NCBI GenBank assembly: GCA_001574975.1
Contig: KQ965748.1
Coordinates: 251,334-315,333, forward strand
Length of the DNA: 64,000 bases
Source of the DNA: Gonapodya prolifera JEL478
Lineage: Eukaryota > Monoblepharomycota > Monoblepharidomycetes > Monoblepharidales > Gonapodyaceae
Reading direction: 5' to 3'
A model generated the notes under the pieces. It ran no database searches, was not told the origin of the DNA, and saw only the letters and a program-made list of their open reading frames with translations. This document shows, one piece after another, positions 10,751 to 21,892 of this stretch (positions are counted from its first letter, which is position 1; each line of letters starts with the position of its first letter). The translations under genes were made by a program, and so were the position numbers.

Positions 10751-11146
10751 TTGGGGGTTGGACATGGTTTGGGAAGGGACAAGGGGGGTGGGTTCAAGGA
10801 GCGGGGTGGATGTTGAAGAGAGACGGACGGGCCGGAATTCATCATGCATTTTTACATTCAAGTATGAGGTGTTACCAAATGTACATAACGTGTAATACTA
10901 CCGCACGCTACGCAAAAATATATTGCTCCAGCCTAGGCTGATCATCTAGGTTGCTAAATTCGTCACATGTTCTTAATGGGCATCTTCGCGGCCCCCTCCT
11001 TCAGGACTGGATCCCAAACACCGCCACACCCACGAGCAGCCGTCGTCGGTCGAAGATGAGCGTTTGCATCACGCAGCGACCTGTGGGAGTGCAGGAGAGA
11101 AGTGTGGAGTGGAGGAGGATGTGGGGCCGGGGGTATCGTGCAGTCA
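10751..11146. other. 3' flank of TFIIB, no gene seen
   Basis: Nothing coding was recognised. A short AT-rich section at 10850-10960 may hold the TFIIB polyadenylation signals. Confidence 0.4.
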
Positions 11147-11535
11147 TTAGTCCCTCGTTGCCAATGGGATGAGGGCAGTATGTGGTGTGATCAACGGAAT
11201 ATCCATCATTATGCCGTTTTGGGAGACCGTGCCGTGGAGGAAGGCGAAGCGCTTGCCCGTACGAAGGGGCTCGATGGTGAAGTTTGTGGGAACGCCGATG
11301 TCGCCCCAGTCAAGGTAATTGGTGGAGATTCGGACCAGCGTGTTTGGTAACGGGAGAGGAAGGCAAAAGTGGACGATGGAACGTGGTGAAATGAGTTTCA
11401 CGGCAACTGTCCCAGTCACCCACAAATTCACCGGAGTATCCTCCGGGGCGGATCTCGACGCCCAATCCAGCGACACCCTCTGCACTGCGGTTGGAGTACG
11501 CGGAGAAGAGGTGTCTGATTGAGTGCTGGGCATGA
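11147..11535 (-). CDS. Hypothetical protein, about 129 aa
   Basis: From an in-frame ATG at about 11535 a frame runs to 11147 and includes VSLDWASRSAPEDTPVNLWV, then VAVKLISPRSIVHFCLPLPL, LDWGDIGVPTNFTIEPL and FAFLHGTVSQNGIMMDIPLI. The alternation of hydrophobic strands and turns looks like a real beta-rich protein, but no family was recognised. The frame stays open upstream to 11644 without an ATG, so an earlier exon is possible. It sits between the 3' ends of TFIIB and MAU2. Confidence 0.35.
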
Positions 11536-11809
11536 CTGGTGGGTCCCATCGTGCGTATTTGCGGAGTCTCCGAAAGGTCCGAAAGGCCGATCGGACTAAA
11601 TTATTGGTTGCCCTGTAAGCCAGCGCAGGTGCGTTATGAGCCACAGCACAGCAAATTCCTCAAGCATTTGGATTCAACCATGTAACGATATCAGATGTAC
11701 ATACATTCTATTCCTCACACATGTGTGTACCCAAATCATTAGTTCATTGCGCCCTGATCTAACCTCACCGCACCGACTGGTCGACGCGACATTCCCGGCC
11801 CCCCACATA

Positions 11810-14800
11810 TCACACCAACCGCACGTGACTTGCCGCATCCCACTTCCGTCCAACCTCTGCCCGCAACTTTTGCGCTGCTTTTGCGATCTCGGCTGCTTCT
11901 TTGGTCTGTCCGGAGCGATGTTTGAGGTCTGTGCGTGATCAGTAGAAGGCACGAGAGTTTAGAAAGCAAGAACGTGAGGAAGGGGCAAAGGCAAAAGAGT
12001 ATGAAAGGAACGCACCAGCAAGCGGCCCTCCCACAGCGCCGACAAGCACGTCGAGCTTGATCTTGCGCGCGATGGAGTGCGATGTAAAAAGCATGCGTTC
12101 AGCTATAGTGGGGTATTAGTGTTGCGGTCGATGGTGGGAGGGTCAGCCGTGACGGCGGGGGAATCATCATTGAACAAATCACGGACGACCGTTAAAGAGA
12201 AAATGGCTTACCTCGCCCAGGATCCAACTGCATGAATACGTCCCCTAGGACCGCCAGAGTCATGGCCTTGACTTGCAGCGTCGAGTCCGAGTGTTTGAGC
12301 GCCGCTGTAAGGTGGGCCCTGTCGCCCGCGTAGTGAATCAGAATCTTGCAACCCACCAAAACCGCCCCCTAAGCCCCGAACCCCCAGTCTCCCACCTCTG
12401 GACTCACTTGGCCTCCTGCGTCTTCTCCCCACCCACAGCGCCGTCAGACTCCACGGCCGCCAAGACTCCTTTCGCAAAGTGCAGCGCCGCGGTGTACATA
12501 TGGGGCGGAGGTATGATGGGGTATCGGGAGAGGTCGTGTTCCAGGCTAGCGATAATAAAGCTTGCCTGGGTGGTGGTGGGGCCGAGAGAGTCGTTACAAG
12601 AGTCGAGAAGAGAGAGGACGGGAGCGAGGAATTACAGTAACGCACCTTTGGAAGATCCCGCGCTCCATCGCCGCAATGCAAGAGCGCGAGGTTCAGCATG
12701 GCCGCGAAGCGGGTCTCGAAGTTGTCGAGGTCGGTCTGAGAGGGAGTTTTGTTTTTGTGAGCGCGGAAATGGCTCCGTTCAGTCATTGCCTTGCTCTTTC
12801 CAGCTGTCCGGGCGGTCGTTTCTGCATGGCCCCACTCTCCATCTTCTCTCCATCGTCCCTGTCTTTTCGAATTCGGAGCACGCTTCGCCTTCGTCTGATC
12901 CGTTCTCCATTCCGCATTCCTCCCGACCTCACCCGTAACTCCCACCCGCATTCAAACCCACCTTTCCAGCCGCCCCCTCAAACCACTGGACAGCGTCCCC
13001 ACCCCTCCCCGTCGCCATCAGCAACACTCCAACGTCGAGGGCAAGCACAGTGTCCCACTGGGTCTCCAGGTCGGGCGCGATGGAGATGTGGGAGGCGAGG
13101 GCGGTAAGGTGCTGGAGGGTGTAGTGTATGCAAGTGCAGTGCGTACGGCGCAAGTGCAGACGCGGGAGCAGGATGGTGAGACCCAAAAGGAGGAGCACAT
13201 ATACCCTCTACCATTTGGGCAAAAGCTCACCGTTCCGGCATCACCCCAATCTCCGACGGCCACACATGCCTGCACGAGTACGTGAAGTGACAGGAGTTTG
13301 ACGTGCAGATGCCAGGATTGAGATTGGGCGGGGGGGATTGCTGGTGGGGTGGGCGCGGGATGGAGATGTATTGAGGACAGGAGGAGTGGGCGTTTGGAGA
13401 CAAAAAGGTGAAATGGATCAAGGGTGAGGATAAACACCAGACGAACAACAAGAATTATACTCACGAAACGCCGCCGGCTCCTTAAACCGTTCACCTATCG
13501 CACCAAACACATCAACGTCCCCCTTCCGACCTCTTCACAGCCACTTCTTCACCCCCCCCTCACCCACCATCAACCTTCGCAACCACATCCGTCGCATACC
13601 GTCTCGCTCTCTGTGGGTCGGACCCCATGGACGACAAGGCTGTGAGAAGCGAGGTGAGGATGGCGGTGTGGGAGGGTGGGAGTGTGGGAGTGATGAGGGG
13701 TTGCGGGGCGGAAGAGTGGGGGCGGGAGCGGAGGTGGGTCTGTGTGGGAGTGATGGGTGAGTGGGGGTATAGCGACGGACGTATCTTCCTGGTCTCTGCG
13801 ATATTGCTGTCCCATTAAGTCCGCACCAAGTCCGCACACTCATATTCCACACAACCCCGGCCTCTCTTCCCACTGCAATACTAACCACCATAACGCCCTC
13901 TCCCTCCCGTTCGCCCACCGTCCCACCCTCCTTCTTCAACGCCGCAAGCCATATCTGCGCCGCTCTTGCCGACCCGACATTCGGCGGATCCGACCCTCCC
14001 ACGACAGCCAGCCACGCGGAAATAAGGGCAAGGAGCTTGTACAATGCCGGGTTCGAGACACGGGATGTGGGTGTTGGGGGTGTTGCCGGAGGGAGGGGGA
14101 CCGGAAAGGGAGTCGTGCCGCGTGGAGGGACGGGCGTGGCTGTGTCACGGGTGGGAGTGTTGGAGACGAGCATGTCGGAAGAGGACGGAAGGGGTAGAGT
14201 GGAAGGCGGGGAAGGTGGTTTGAACAGCTCGGAAGCGCGAGACAGTGAGGACGAGCAGGATGTGAGGTCGGAGGCGGCGAGGGAGGCGCAGGCGTGGTGG
14301 ATGAGGAAGAGGGCCTTCAGTAGTACAGTGTGATGTGTAACTTTCTACGGGTAGTGGGGAGCGGGAGCTGGGGAAGGGCTTACCTGGACTTCCCAGTCCC
14401 GGTTCCGTTCAGCTGTATTGGCGGCGTCTATCAACACTGCGCGCGACTTGACTGGCTCCACGTGGGCGGATTCAACTGTGGACATGAGGATGTAGAAGTG
14501 GTATACCCATGTGGGCATGTGTAGTCTTCGTGTTGTTGAATATGTGCAGTGCATCTGGTTCGACGACACCGGAGTAGGCCACAAAGAGGTCCACTCACGT
14601 TTCAGCTTCAGACAACGCTTCGCGAGTAAGAGTCAGTGCCTGTTTTATGAGTTTCTTCAAAGCGTAGACTCGGCATATAGCGTGACGGGTGCGGAAGTAC
14701 AGGTCTGCGTTTTCTGAGTGCTGGCGGTTGAGTTTAGAGCACAGGTGGAGCTGGAGCACCAAAAGCAACGAGACGAGATAGGAGATAACGTAAGATAAGG

Positions 14801-15115
14801 TGCAAAGCGAAGGAAAAGGCACCCAAATCGCACCGATTTCTGCAGATGAACTTCCGCCTCGACCACATTCTCCGTATGATCCAGCAACGCCTCTGCGATC
14901 TGCAGCCTTGTCTGGACCTCCAGAACGGGACTCAGCGATGGCGTTGACAGGATCGCGGTGAAGCATCGGATTGATTCTCTGAGACAATACGTCGTGGTGT
15001 CGTGGACAGCAGAGCGCGGGACGTTCCGCGGTTCGGATGCACGCGCGATGTTGGATGCGGTGGCGAGAAAATGCTGCCCGAGTGAGGCGAGGAGGAGGGG
15101 ATCGGCGGAGGTCAT
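11810..15115 (-). CDS. SCC4: Cohesin-loading factor subunit MAU2/SCC4
   Basis: About eleven exons on the minus strand. Exon 1 (15115-14834) reads MTSADPLLLASLGQHFLATA and LEVQTRLQIAEALLDHTENV, then VEAEVHLQKS, matching the N-terminal TPRs of MAU2. Later exons give TRHAICRVYALKKLIKQAL, WVYHFYILMSTVESAHVEPV, LFLIHHACASLAASDLTSC, SNPALYKLLALISAWLAVV, KLLSLHVLVQACVAVGDWGD, DTVLALDVGVLLMATGRGG, MLNLALLHCGDGARDLPK, SFIIASLEHDLSRYPIIPPP, LQVKAMTLAVLGDVFMQLD and MLFTSHSIARKIKLDVLVG. It ends SHVRLV with the stop at 11810. SCC4 is a TPR superhelix that wraps the Scc2/NIPBL N-terminus and loads cohesin on chromatin. Sequence divergence is high but order and spacing fit the family. Some exon borders in the 13.0-14.5 kb part are approximate. 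Confidence 0.75.
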
Positions 15116-15159
15116 GGGAGGGTTGGTGGATGGTGAATGGCCACCAAAGCAACCCCTCT

Positions 15160-15752
15160 ACTTTTACTTACCCTCCACATGCAAACTGTCGGAAATCGCG
15201 CCGACAACTCTGAACGCCGTCTGTTCTGTGGCGGAAAGAAACCCAAGTTCGCTTCGGGAGATTCGCGTAGCACCTGGTAAATATTTCTTCCAAGAAATTC
15301 CAGATTGCTGCTTCATTCCCCACTATCCGAAAATTCATCCTTCTGGAGGAAGCAAATTGGGGCGTTCTGATTTATACCAAACTGGCAAGCTATTATTCAA
15401 CCATCCCAAATGAGGTGTCCGCGTTGGAAATCCATGCTGGCCCACCAAAATCAATCTCCACTCCTTTGCCACCACCCTGAATGTCATGTTCCCGCACCTC
15501 CACATCCTGCACCTATTCTGTTCGAAGTTCCCGAATCCCCAGACACGGAGTAATGAAGTTGCGATGAAATTTGTGGATTTTATCACAGAACAGCCTGCAC
15601 GTCACGTCATGGTCACGTTCACACTCGGGAATGCCAAGTCACAGAAAGCCTCAAATGATTCGCCAAAGGTAGCAATGATGAAGAGGTTCCAGAGTAAACT
15701 CAAGGATGAACTTGCAGCGGGTGGACTAGAGAAGGAAATCGTATGCAAATAA
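15160..15752 (+). pseudogene. F-box/LRR paralogue fragment (C-terminal half)
   Basis: The plus strand reads PLYFYLPSTCKLSEIAPTTL, NAVCSVAERNPSSLREIR, then PGKYFFQEIP, closely parallel to the C-terminal part of the F-box gene at 7.9-8.9 kb (TTLNAVTSVAGRNPRSLQEI). A later frame has MFPHLHILHLFCSKFPNPQT, an LRR-like segment, and FVDFITEQPARHVMVTFTLG down to a stop at 15752. No F-box precedes it: upstream sequence is the start of MAU2 on the other strand. The frame changes once or more. It is best read as a truncated relic of a family member. Confidence 0.55.
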
Positions 15753-15963
15753 TGTGCTTTTTCGACGGGTTGAATTGTAGTATCTGGGTGTCATCATTGC
15801 CGGTGGTATCGTAGTAAACGTGACATGAATTTGACGCTTGTTTGGAGTTCACTTTCATGAATGCACAGAGCCTGAAGTTGAGTTCGCCAAGTGGGAAGCC
15901 TTTTGGTCTCTCTCGGTGTTTTTCATCTTGTTTATCTTATGATTTTTCGCTGACAAAAGAAAA

Positions 15964-16450
15964 ATGGATGTGCAAGGATTCTTAACGTTTGCTTTCTCCA
16001 CCAACATCAAATCATCAAGCGCAGCGTTGCTTTCGTTCTGCTTCTTGTCTTCGCCTTGCTCGGCACCGCGCAGGGACAAGGCTGGAAACAAGCGATTGGT
16101 GGATGCCCCGAGGTATGTCGCTAACTTTGAACACCACACCGAGGTTTCCCGCAAAACAGATCCACCTCGGACGTTTTCACCTGCCGGGTCTCCAGAAATG
16201 CGTCGTAACCTACGGACCCAACGGAACCTCTGCTTGCGGAGGTCACTGCCGGGCCACAGGTTAGAGCCACGGATGGCAAACATGTCGACTTTCCATGCGC
16301 GAATATCCAGAACGTGAGTTCACAGATGTGTAGCACACCTGTCGCTCAGAGCTGTGATACTGAAACCATGACACTCGCTACACTGGAGTGCCGTGGGCAG
16401 AATGGCACACCATGCAGGGCCTTTGGAGACGCTGCCATGATATATTGAGG
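15964..16450 (+). CDS. Small secreted Cys-rich protein (possibly broken)
   Basis: ATG GAT at 15964 followed by a 50-nt intron (15970-16019) joins to RSVAFVLLLVFALLGTAQGQ, a near-ideal signal peptide. Exon 2 ends GWKQAIGGCPE at a GTATGT donor (16113). Exon 3 from 16160 reads IHLGRFHLPGLQKCVVTYGP and NGTSACGGHCRATG, then a stop. In the next frame a further Cys-rich run follows at once: HVDFPCANIQNVSSQMCST, VAQSCDTETM and TLECRGQNGTPCRAFG, ending at about 16448. A one-base shift at about 16263 would join the two, so either the gene is broken or an intron is hidden there. The combined mature protein would have about nine cysteines. It was probably exported and disulfide-bonded. The role is unknown. 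Confidence 0.5.
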
Positions 16451-17010
16451 AGCTATATAACTTAGTGCTCATAGTTATGGAGGGTTTTGGACTTGGACTT
16501 GAATAGTCACGTCGAGAGAAAACTACCATCGTACGCAAAAGCTTGTTAAATACATGTCGCGCTGCGAGATACACTCCGTCTACCTCAAGCACACTACTGG
16601 ACTTCGGTTCGCCGGATGACGTCTTTCCAATCTCAGTGAGACCATCTCGCAGCCCAGCTGTCGCCTCTAAAGCACGTCATCGCAACCCTGCGCCATGCAT
16701 CGCAAATGACATAAAGTTTGAGTGAAGCATTCAAGCTTCCGCAATAAATAAGCTCGTGTACTGTGCAAAATTTCACCGCGAGCTTGATGCTTTCGTGTGA
16801 GTAGCTTTCGCGATCGAATCCCAGCCAATGTTTCTTGTCCCGATTGCACTCCCATTGCAATCTAATCGAAACGAGATCCTCGCGAGCTTTGGTTGTTGCC
16901 ACGCGTTTATTCAAACATACACTCTTTTCTCAATATCAAAGGTCAAGTACGCTTTGGGCAGATAAAAGTGACCTGATGTACACCCTGCAAGCTACGTTAT
17001 TGCTTCTGCT
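16451..17010. other. Intergenic, no gene seen
   Basis: Short frames on both strands have no recognisable content. The part near 16900-17000 probably contains the promoter or first exon of the WD40 gene. Confidence 0.4.
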
Positions 17011-18430
17011 GTGGCATTAGGTGAAATAGACAACAAAATACCTGAAGGCGAATATATACGATACAGAGAACTTCCTATCGCATTCTCGCTGGACGCCGCT
17101 CAGGAAGCCTCGCGACCACGCTACCCTCGTGGAGTGGACACGGACAAGGTGGAGGTCCCTCTACTCTTTAATTCGAACGGCATTCAAATAAGAGCCGCCC
17201 CTCACCTTCTTCCCCAGTTCCTCACGAAATGCTGCTGGATCCCAACACCCGACGACGCGCTCCTCGCTACCGCTGGGATAGACGGCGTCATCCACATTCT
17301 GAGCGTCGCAAGGTCTGCAGAAATGGCTCCTCTTGTCGGACTAACCGGTGCGTCTTATATCCTCTCTTGTTCCCCGTTAGAATCGAGTTGCCAGTTTCTT
17401 GCAACCATTCCGAACAGCCCACATCACCCTCCTCGCCCTCCACCCAACGCACCGCACACTCCTCCTCTCCGTCTCCCATGACGACACAATCCGGATCCGG
17501 GACCTCCTCACCCGGTCGTGCCTCGTCATAATCTACGGGCACTTCCCCACCGTCGCAGTGCGTTCACGTCTGCCTTTCTCTTTGTCACCGTTTCCCACTT
17601 ACCAACAAGATGGCCTGTAGTGCCCTACTCCTGGCAGACGTTCAGCCCGAATGAATCTCGCGTCGTATGGGGCACCTTCCCAAGGTGAACTCCACCTCAC
17701 CCAAGTACCCAAGCTTGACAGCGTCGAAGGGACCGCTGCGGCTTCCGACCCGAACCCACGACGGCCCATTCACCATAATGACTTCATACCGTTTGGTGCT
17801 CCGAGCAAGCCACACAAGGCTTCAATCGGTGAGGGATTTTCGGTATTTCTTCAACTGCTCACCCCACAACCTGGCACATCCTACGCCAGAGGACATCGCC
17901 TACCCAACACCTACTCTCCTGATAACATTTTCCTCAGACGGTACTCCGGCAATATGGAATCCCAAAACCTCCTCTGTGAGAACTATATCGTCCTTCATCA
18001 CGTTCTTCTAATCACAACCCTACCCACGCAGCTCACGCATGCCATAACTCACCCCTACACATCACCGCACTGAAGTCGCTTCTTTGGCATGCAAGTAACC
18101 TTCCCTCGCGACTCGCTCAGGAAAATCCGACTCGAATAAACCACCTCTCCCTCCAAACCGTCTTGCTTCCGCCCCACACATCCTCCTGGGCACACCCACA
18201 GGCTGCATCCTCGTGTACGCTCCAACTTTGGGTCTCCTTGTGGCGGAACCCTCGCACCGCGGTGCGCCAAACCTGTGTTGCACTGTGTCGGGTGATTGCA
18301 GGTGAGATCCGAGAGGGGGGAGAGTTGTGATAGAGTACAATGGCATGCGCTTGAAATTTTGGTTTGTTCGGCCTCCGCAAGGTCCATTGTCGCCGCGTCG
18401 GAGGAAGGCGTCATCTTCCGCTGGGAATAA
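17011..18430 (+). CDS. EED/ESC-like WD40-repeat protein
   Basis: Exon 17.01-17.35 kb ends a blade with LLATAGIDGVIHILSVARSA and PLVGLTG. The next exon starts HITLLALHPTHRTLLLSVSH then DDTIRIRDLLTRSCLVIIYG. That order, an AG.DG.I blade ending in a G-rich loop, then L.HP...LLLS.S.D, is the EED/ESC signature (GHG..I..LKFHP..P.LLLSVS.D). Middle exons are less clear but include LLITFSSDGTPAIWNPKTSS. The last two exons give HILLGTPTGCILVYAPTLG and SIVAASEEGVIFRWE then stop, like the terminal blade of EED. EED is the H3K27me3-binding subunit of Polycomb repressive complex 2. A different WD40 family cannot be excluded. The start is uncertain: no ATG opens the first exon, so a 5' exon is missing. Confidence 0.6.
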
Positions 18431-18769
18431 GTGAATGCCGATCAGCCCGGACCGGCTTGGGCAACAAGGAGCTGGTGGAGTTAACAAACAACTCCCGCTG
18501 CAAAAACGGCAAACGACATTAAAACATCGTTGTGGAAGAGGCGGCGGTCAAGCGAAGCACTTGTGCGATGTCTTCCACCTTTACATTTGCTGCCAGGTTT
18601 CCATCGCCCAACTGACCTGCCAGTAGTGGCATGAACCATCCAACTCCGGTGGTAGACGGGATGTGGACTTATAATTTAAATAAAATCGGATCACCGGCCC
18701 AGCTGATTTGAATGTAACCACAACACGAATTTCAACTTTTGGCTCTTCAAATCGACATCTTTCGTGCCC
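18431..18769. other. Intergenic, promoter of the next gene
   Basis: No gene was recognised. A short AT-rich patch (tataatttaaataaaat at about 18669) lies about 100 bp before the next ATG. Confidence 0.4.
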
Positions 18770-20752
18770 ATGATTGTTGAGGAGCAATTGGCGAGCGCGC
18801 TTGGCGAGCCTCCATCATCTTTTGGAAGTCTGGACACCGTGCGTGGTCGTCTGAGGGACGATGCTAAGACTCGTTTCTCCTGTCTGGAGGCCGCGATCCA
18901 AGCCATCCCAGTACCCGTCGAGATGATCCACTTTCTGACAGAGACCGCCGCAGACGGATGCCAACCGATCGTTGCGATTTCGCTAATGGTCTTCTGGGCA
19001 CTGGAGCGGGGTGGAACAGAGGCGCTGCACTGCATTATCATGCAGGACGAGACACTCGTAACAAGACTCGCTGACGATGTCAAGTTTTCTCGCGGGAAGA
19101 TGCTTTTCAAGGTGTGTGTGTCTGTCGAAACATGCAAGAAGCATTGTACTCGGCCACTCAAACTCACTCACTCACTAACTGCGACCCGTCTTGTTATTCT
19201 CCTGTCCTACGGCCTACCCTGCATGCAGGCAGTCGAGTTCAAGTCACTCATCACCGTCACCAACGTTGTGACAAAGTATCTCCCAAGGCTCCAGGCCGTG
19301 TCAGAGGAAGAGCTTTCAAGCAGCGATTTTGCGGCGGGAGTGGAGCGGGCGTTATGGCTCCCTGATCCGGTTATCTTTGAGTGGCTCGTCACCGAAAAGT
19401 CTGTGATCTGGTCGCACCAGATTCTTGGGGCGGCTTTGGATGACGTCCTCAAGGACGATTCAACCTGGGAGTCTGTCAACATCCACCATGTTCGGCGCGT
19501 GCTGTCAATGATCAAGGACGACATACCAGAGGGGTTTGGGACGCTGAGCGCTGTGGCTGTGTCGAGGATAGCACTGCCTGCCGATGATGAACTTGACGAA
19601 GTTGTTCTATCGACCCTGCAGGACAGATTCCATCACGGGCCAAGGGGAATCTTACTTGCGGCAAAGGACATTCGAAGGTCGCAAAAGCTGTCCATTCTGT
19701 CGAAGTTCGGGGCCGACGGCACCACTGCTGATCAAAAGCAGTCTTCGGACAGCGATTCCAAGGGTACGGACGAGGAACCGGACAGAGATTCCATGGTGAC
19801 GGACGAGGAAACAACCAGCGATTCCACGGGTACGGACGAGAAAGCAGAGGAAGATTACGTGACCAGTGGCGCTAAGCCCCTGACGGACGAGCTGGTGCGG
19901 TTTTTCAAGCGCTGGGTTCCAACCCTCGCGACTGTGGACGACGCGAGCAAGGTCCTGAGCACGGGAGCATACACGCCGGCCAACCGGGAGCGGATCCTAT
20001 CCGCGGCGTTCGCACAGCGCAATCTTCGGGTGATACGATACCTGCATGGACTCAGGTCCGTCGACCTTCCATTGCGAGCGTTGAAGCATCTGCGGGAGAC
20101 GGGAGACGTGCACTTCGTGGACCGGCTTGCAGTGGCCTTTCCGGATGATTTTGCGCAGTGCGTGTCAACGGAGCGGAGGGACTTCCTCCTACACGCCGTG
20201 CGCGCGAATGACGTGAAGCTGGTCGATCACGTGCTGGATGTGATGTTCAGGCAGATTGGTGCGCCGCTTGAGGTGTCAACTGACTGGGCCGGAAACCCGG
20301 TATTGAACGCGCCAGTGGGCTACAATCGGAGACACTACGCCCCTACGGAGCAAGAAACGGTCAGCGCGCTCAAGGACTCGCTAGACTCGCACAGCAACGC
20401 AATGCTCGCACATCTGGTTAACGTCCACGGGTTCAAGCCCACAGAGGACGTGTTTAGGTACATGGACAGGTTAATCGACTCCGTGGCCGAGAGACCCCGC
20501 GGTGCATCTTTCTGTCGCAACTGTCGCAAGGCATTCGTGGGCATTGAGTTCTCTGCTGGCTTTGATGGACTCGCTGTGTCATCCCTTGCAAAGATAATTT
20601 TCCCCGCGAATGACGACCTGGACATGAAGGTTATCAGCAAGGCGAACGAGCTACGCGCTGGACCTGCGGCCATCGACATGGCGTTGAAAAGGGCAACGTC
20701 AGAGCAAAACGTTTACGCTTCTCGCATGCTGCTCAGCGAGATGAAGAAATAG
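18770..20752 (+). CDS. Lineage-specific protein with acidic SDS/TDEE repeats
   Basis: A frame of about 660 codons starts at ATG 18770 (MIVEEQLASALGEPPSSFGS). It is rich in helical pairs such as LEAAIQAIPVPVEMIHFL and HLRETGDVHFVDRLAVAFPD, suggesting a repeat solenoid, possibly degenerate ankyrin-like units (RDFLLHAVRANDVKLVDHVL). Residues about 325-365 are three acidic units of the type DSDSKGTDEE, encoded by tandem DNA repeats at 19744-19850. The stretch 19112-19228 (117 nt) has a GTGTGTG donor, a tcactaact branch-like site and a catgcag acceptor, and its translation is unlike the rest. It is probably a 3n intron, which would join MLFK to AVEFKSL. No family was recognised. The fairly even base use argues for an intact gene. 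Confidence 0.7.
   Translation: MIVEEQLASALGEPPSSFGSLDTVRGRLRDDAKTRFSCLEAAIQAIPVPVEMIHFLTETAADGCQPIVAISLMVFWALERGGTEALHCIIMQDETLVTRLADDVKFSRGKMLFKVCVSVETCKKHCTRPLKLTHSLTATRLVILLSYGLPCMQAVEFKSLITVTNVVTKYLPRLQAVSEEELSSSDFAAGVERALWLPDPVIFEWLVTEKSVIWSHQILGAALDDVLKDDSTWESVNIHHVRRVLSMIKDDIPEGFGTLSAVAVSRIALPADDELDEVVLSTLQDRFHHGPRGILLAAKDIRRSQKLSILSKFGADGTTADQKQSSDSDSKGTDEEPDRDSMVTDEETTSDSTGTDEKAEEDYVTSGAKPLTDELVRFFKRWVPTLATVDDASKVLSTGAYTPANRERILSAAFAQRNLRVIRYLHGLRSVDLPLRALKHLRETGDVHFVDRLAVAFPDDFAQCVSTERRDFLLHAVRANDVKLVDHVLDVMFRQIGAPLEVSTDWAGNPVLNAPVGYNRRHYAPTEQETVSALKDSLDSHSNAMLAHLVNVHGFKPTEDVFRYMDRLIDSVAERPRGASFCRNCRKAFVGIEFSAGFDGLAVSSLAKIIFPANDDLDMKVISKANELRAGPAAIDMALKRATSEQNVYASRMLLSEMKK
19744..19850 (+). 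repeat. Coding tandem repeat, about 48-nt unit
   Basis: Three diverged units of agcgattccaagggtacgga type encode the acidic D-S-x-x-T-D-E repeats of the protein above. Confidence 0.7.
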
Positions 20753-21892
20753 ATTACGCTATTATCATTTGACAATAATTATGGCCAGATCTCGCAGGCA
20801 CGTATTCAATCACGTATTCAAATAAAAAATCAATCATGAAACGAGAACTGAACTGGAGGTAAATCAAGGCAGCAGTTGAGGATGTTTGGAAGATGTTTGG
20901 AAGATATATATAAGGTGGGAGAAAGAGGAAGTAAGGCAGAGCGTAACGAGCCACTTCCTCTTTGTGCAAGGACGACCGACGTGCATGTGGAAGAGCCAGT
21001 TGAGGGAAGCTCCTCGCGATGTCGGTCGATCCTCCCCTCGTTTCCTAGCACTTTCAAAACGTTCCACCGACCCAGGTGCGGCATTCATTTCTGTACAACA
21101 AGGTGCATCGTGTCCGCGGTCGCGGAGCGGTCCTGTTTCGTGTGTGGACCGAGGAGGCGGCACTGGGATAATTATGACAAATCGGGAAACATTTGAGTGA
21201 GAGGATCAGAGTGGAAGTTCTGCATAAGAGGCAAGCTGTCTTTCACTGCCCGCCATTAATACAAGGTGTTGATTTTCCTCAAGGCTTTTGGGTGTTTGCT
21301 TGTCCAACATACCGCAGAGAACTACCACATTTGCCGCCTCGTCTGTCCCCACCATTGGTGATTTGCTTTAACGATCTTCTTCTCGGTTTTTTCAAATCAA
21401 ACGCCCGACCACTCGCCAAGACTCGCCGTTCCCCAATTGAACGTCCGAAATCACGTCAATGTGACGTGGCCCTTTTCACTCCATAGAAAGATCCCTGTTG
21501 GCATGGAACCATACACGGGCGGGAGTCTTCTTCATGAATGCACCGGGCTGACAGAGTACTAAAATCAAGGTCGCGCTTGTTTTCACTACGTCACGACGGT
21601 TGCGGAACTCCAAGCTGTTTTGGGAAGGGAATGGTCGGATCACGAGCACAGGTTTCAGGCACAAAGCAATCGGACGTATTTCGGTGCGAAAACGACGGGC
21701 GTTGATGAAGTGTATGAGTGTATGTACATAAATGGCCATTTTCATCAAAGCGAGGGACTGTCCTCAATGCGTCCCCGTCCTGGCTCTGCCTATCGGTCTC
21801 ATCCCATTAGTATCCCATTCCACACATACAAAACACGCCGTAGCAAATCCTTGGCTTACCCTTGGCTCCCCTCGCTCTCGACATGAGCGGCG
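20753..21892. other. Intergenic, no supported gene
   Basis: About 1.1 kb. A 15-nt unit gatgtttggaagatg is repeated in tandem near 20880. Some frames around 21000-21190 are open on both strands but none shows a recognisable domain, a good start or conserved pattern. Confidence 0.4.

Noticed and set aside
12208-12951. Long frame of 247 codons read as a single protein
   Set aside because: Only short parts of it (for example LDNFETRFAAMLNLALLHCG) belong to MAU2; the rest reads through introns.
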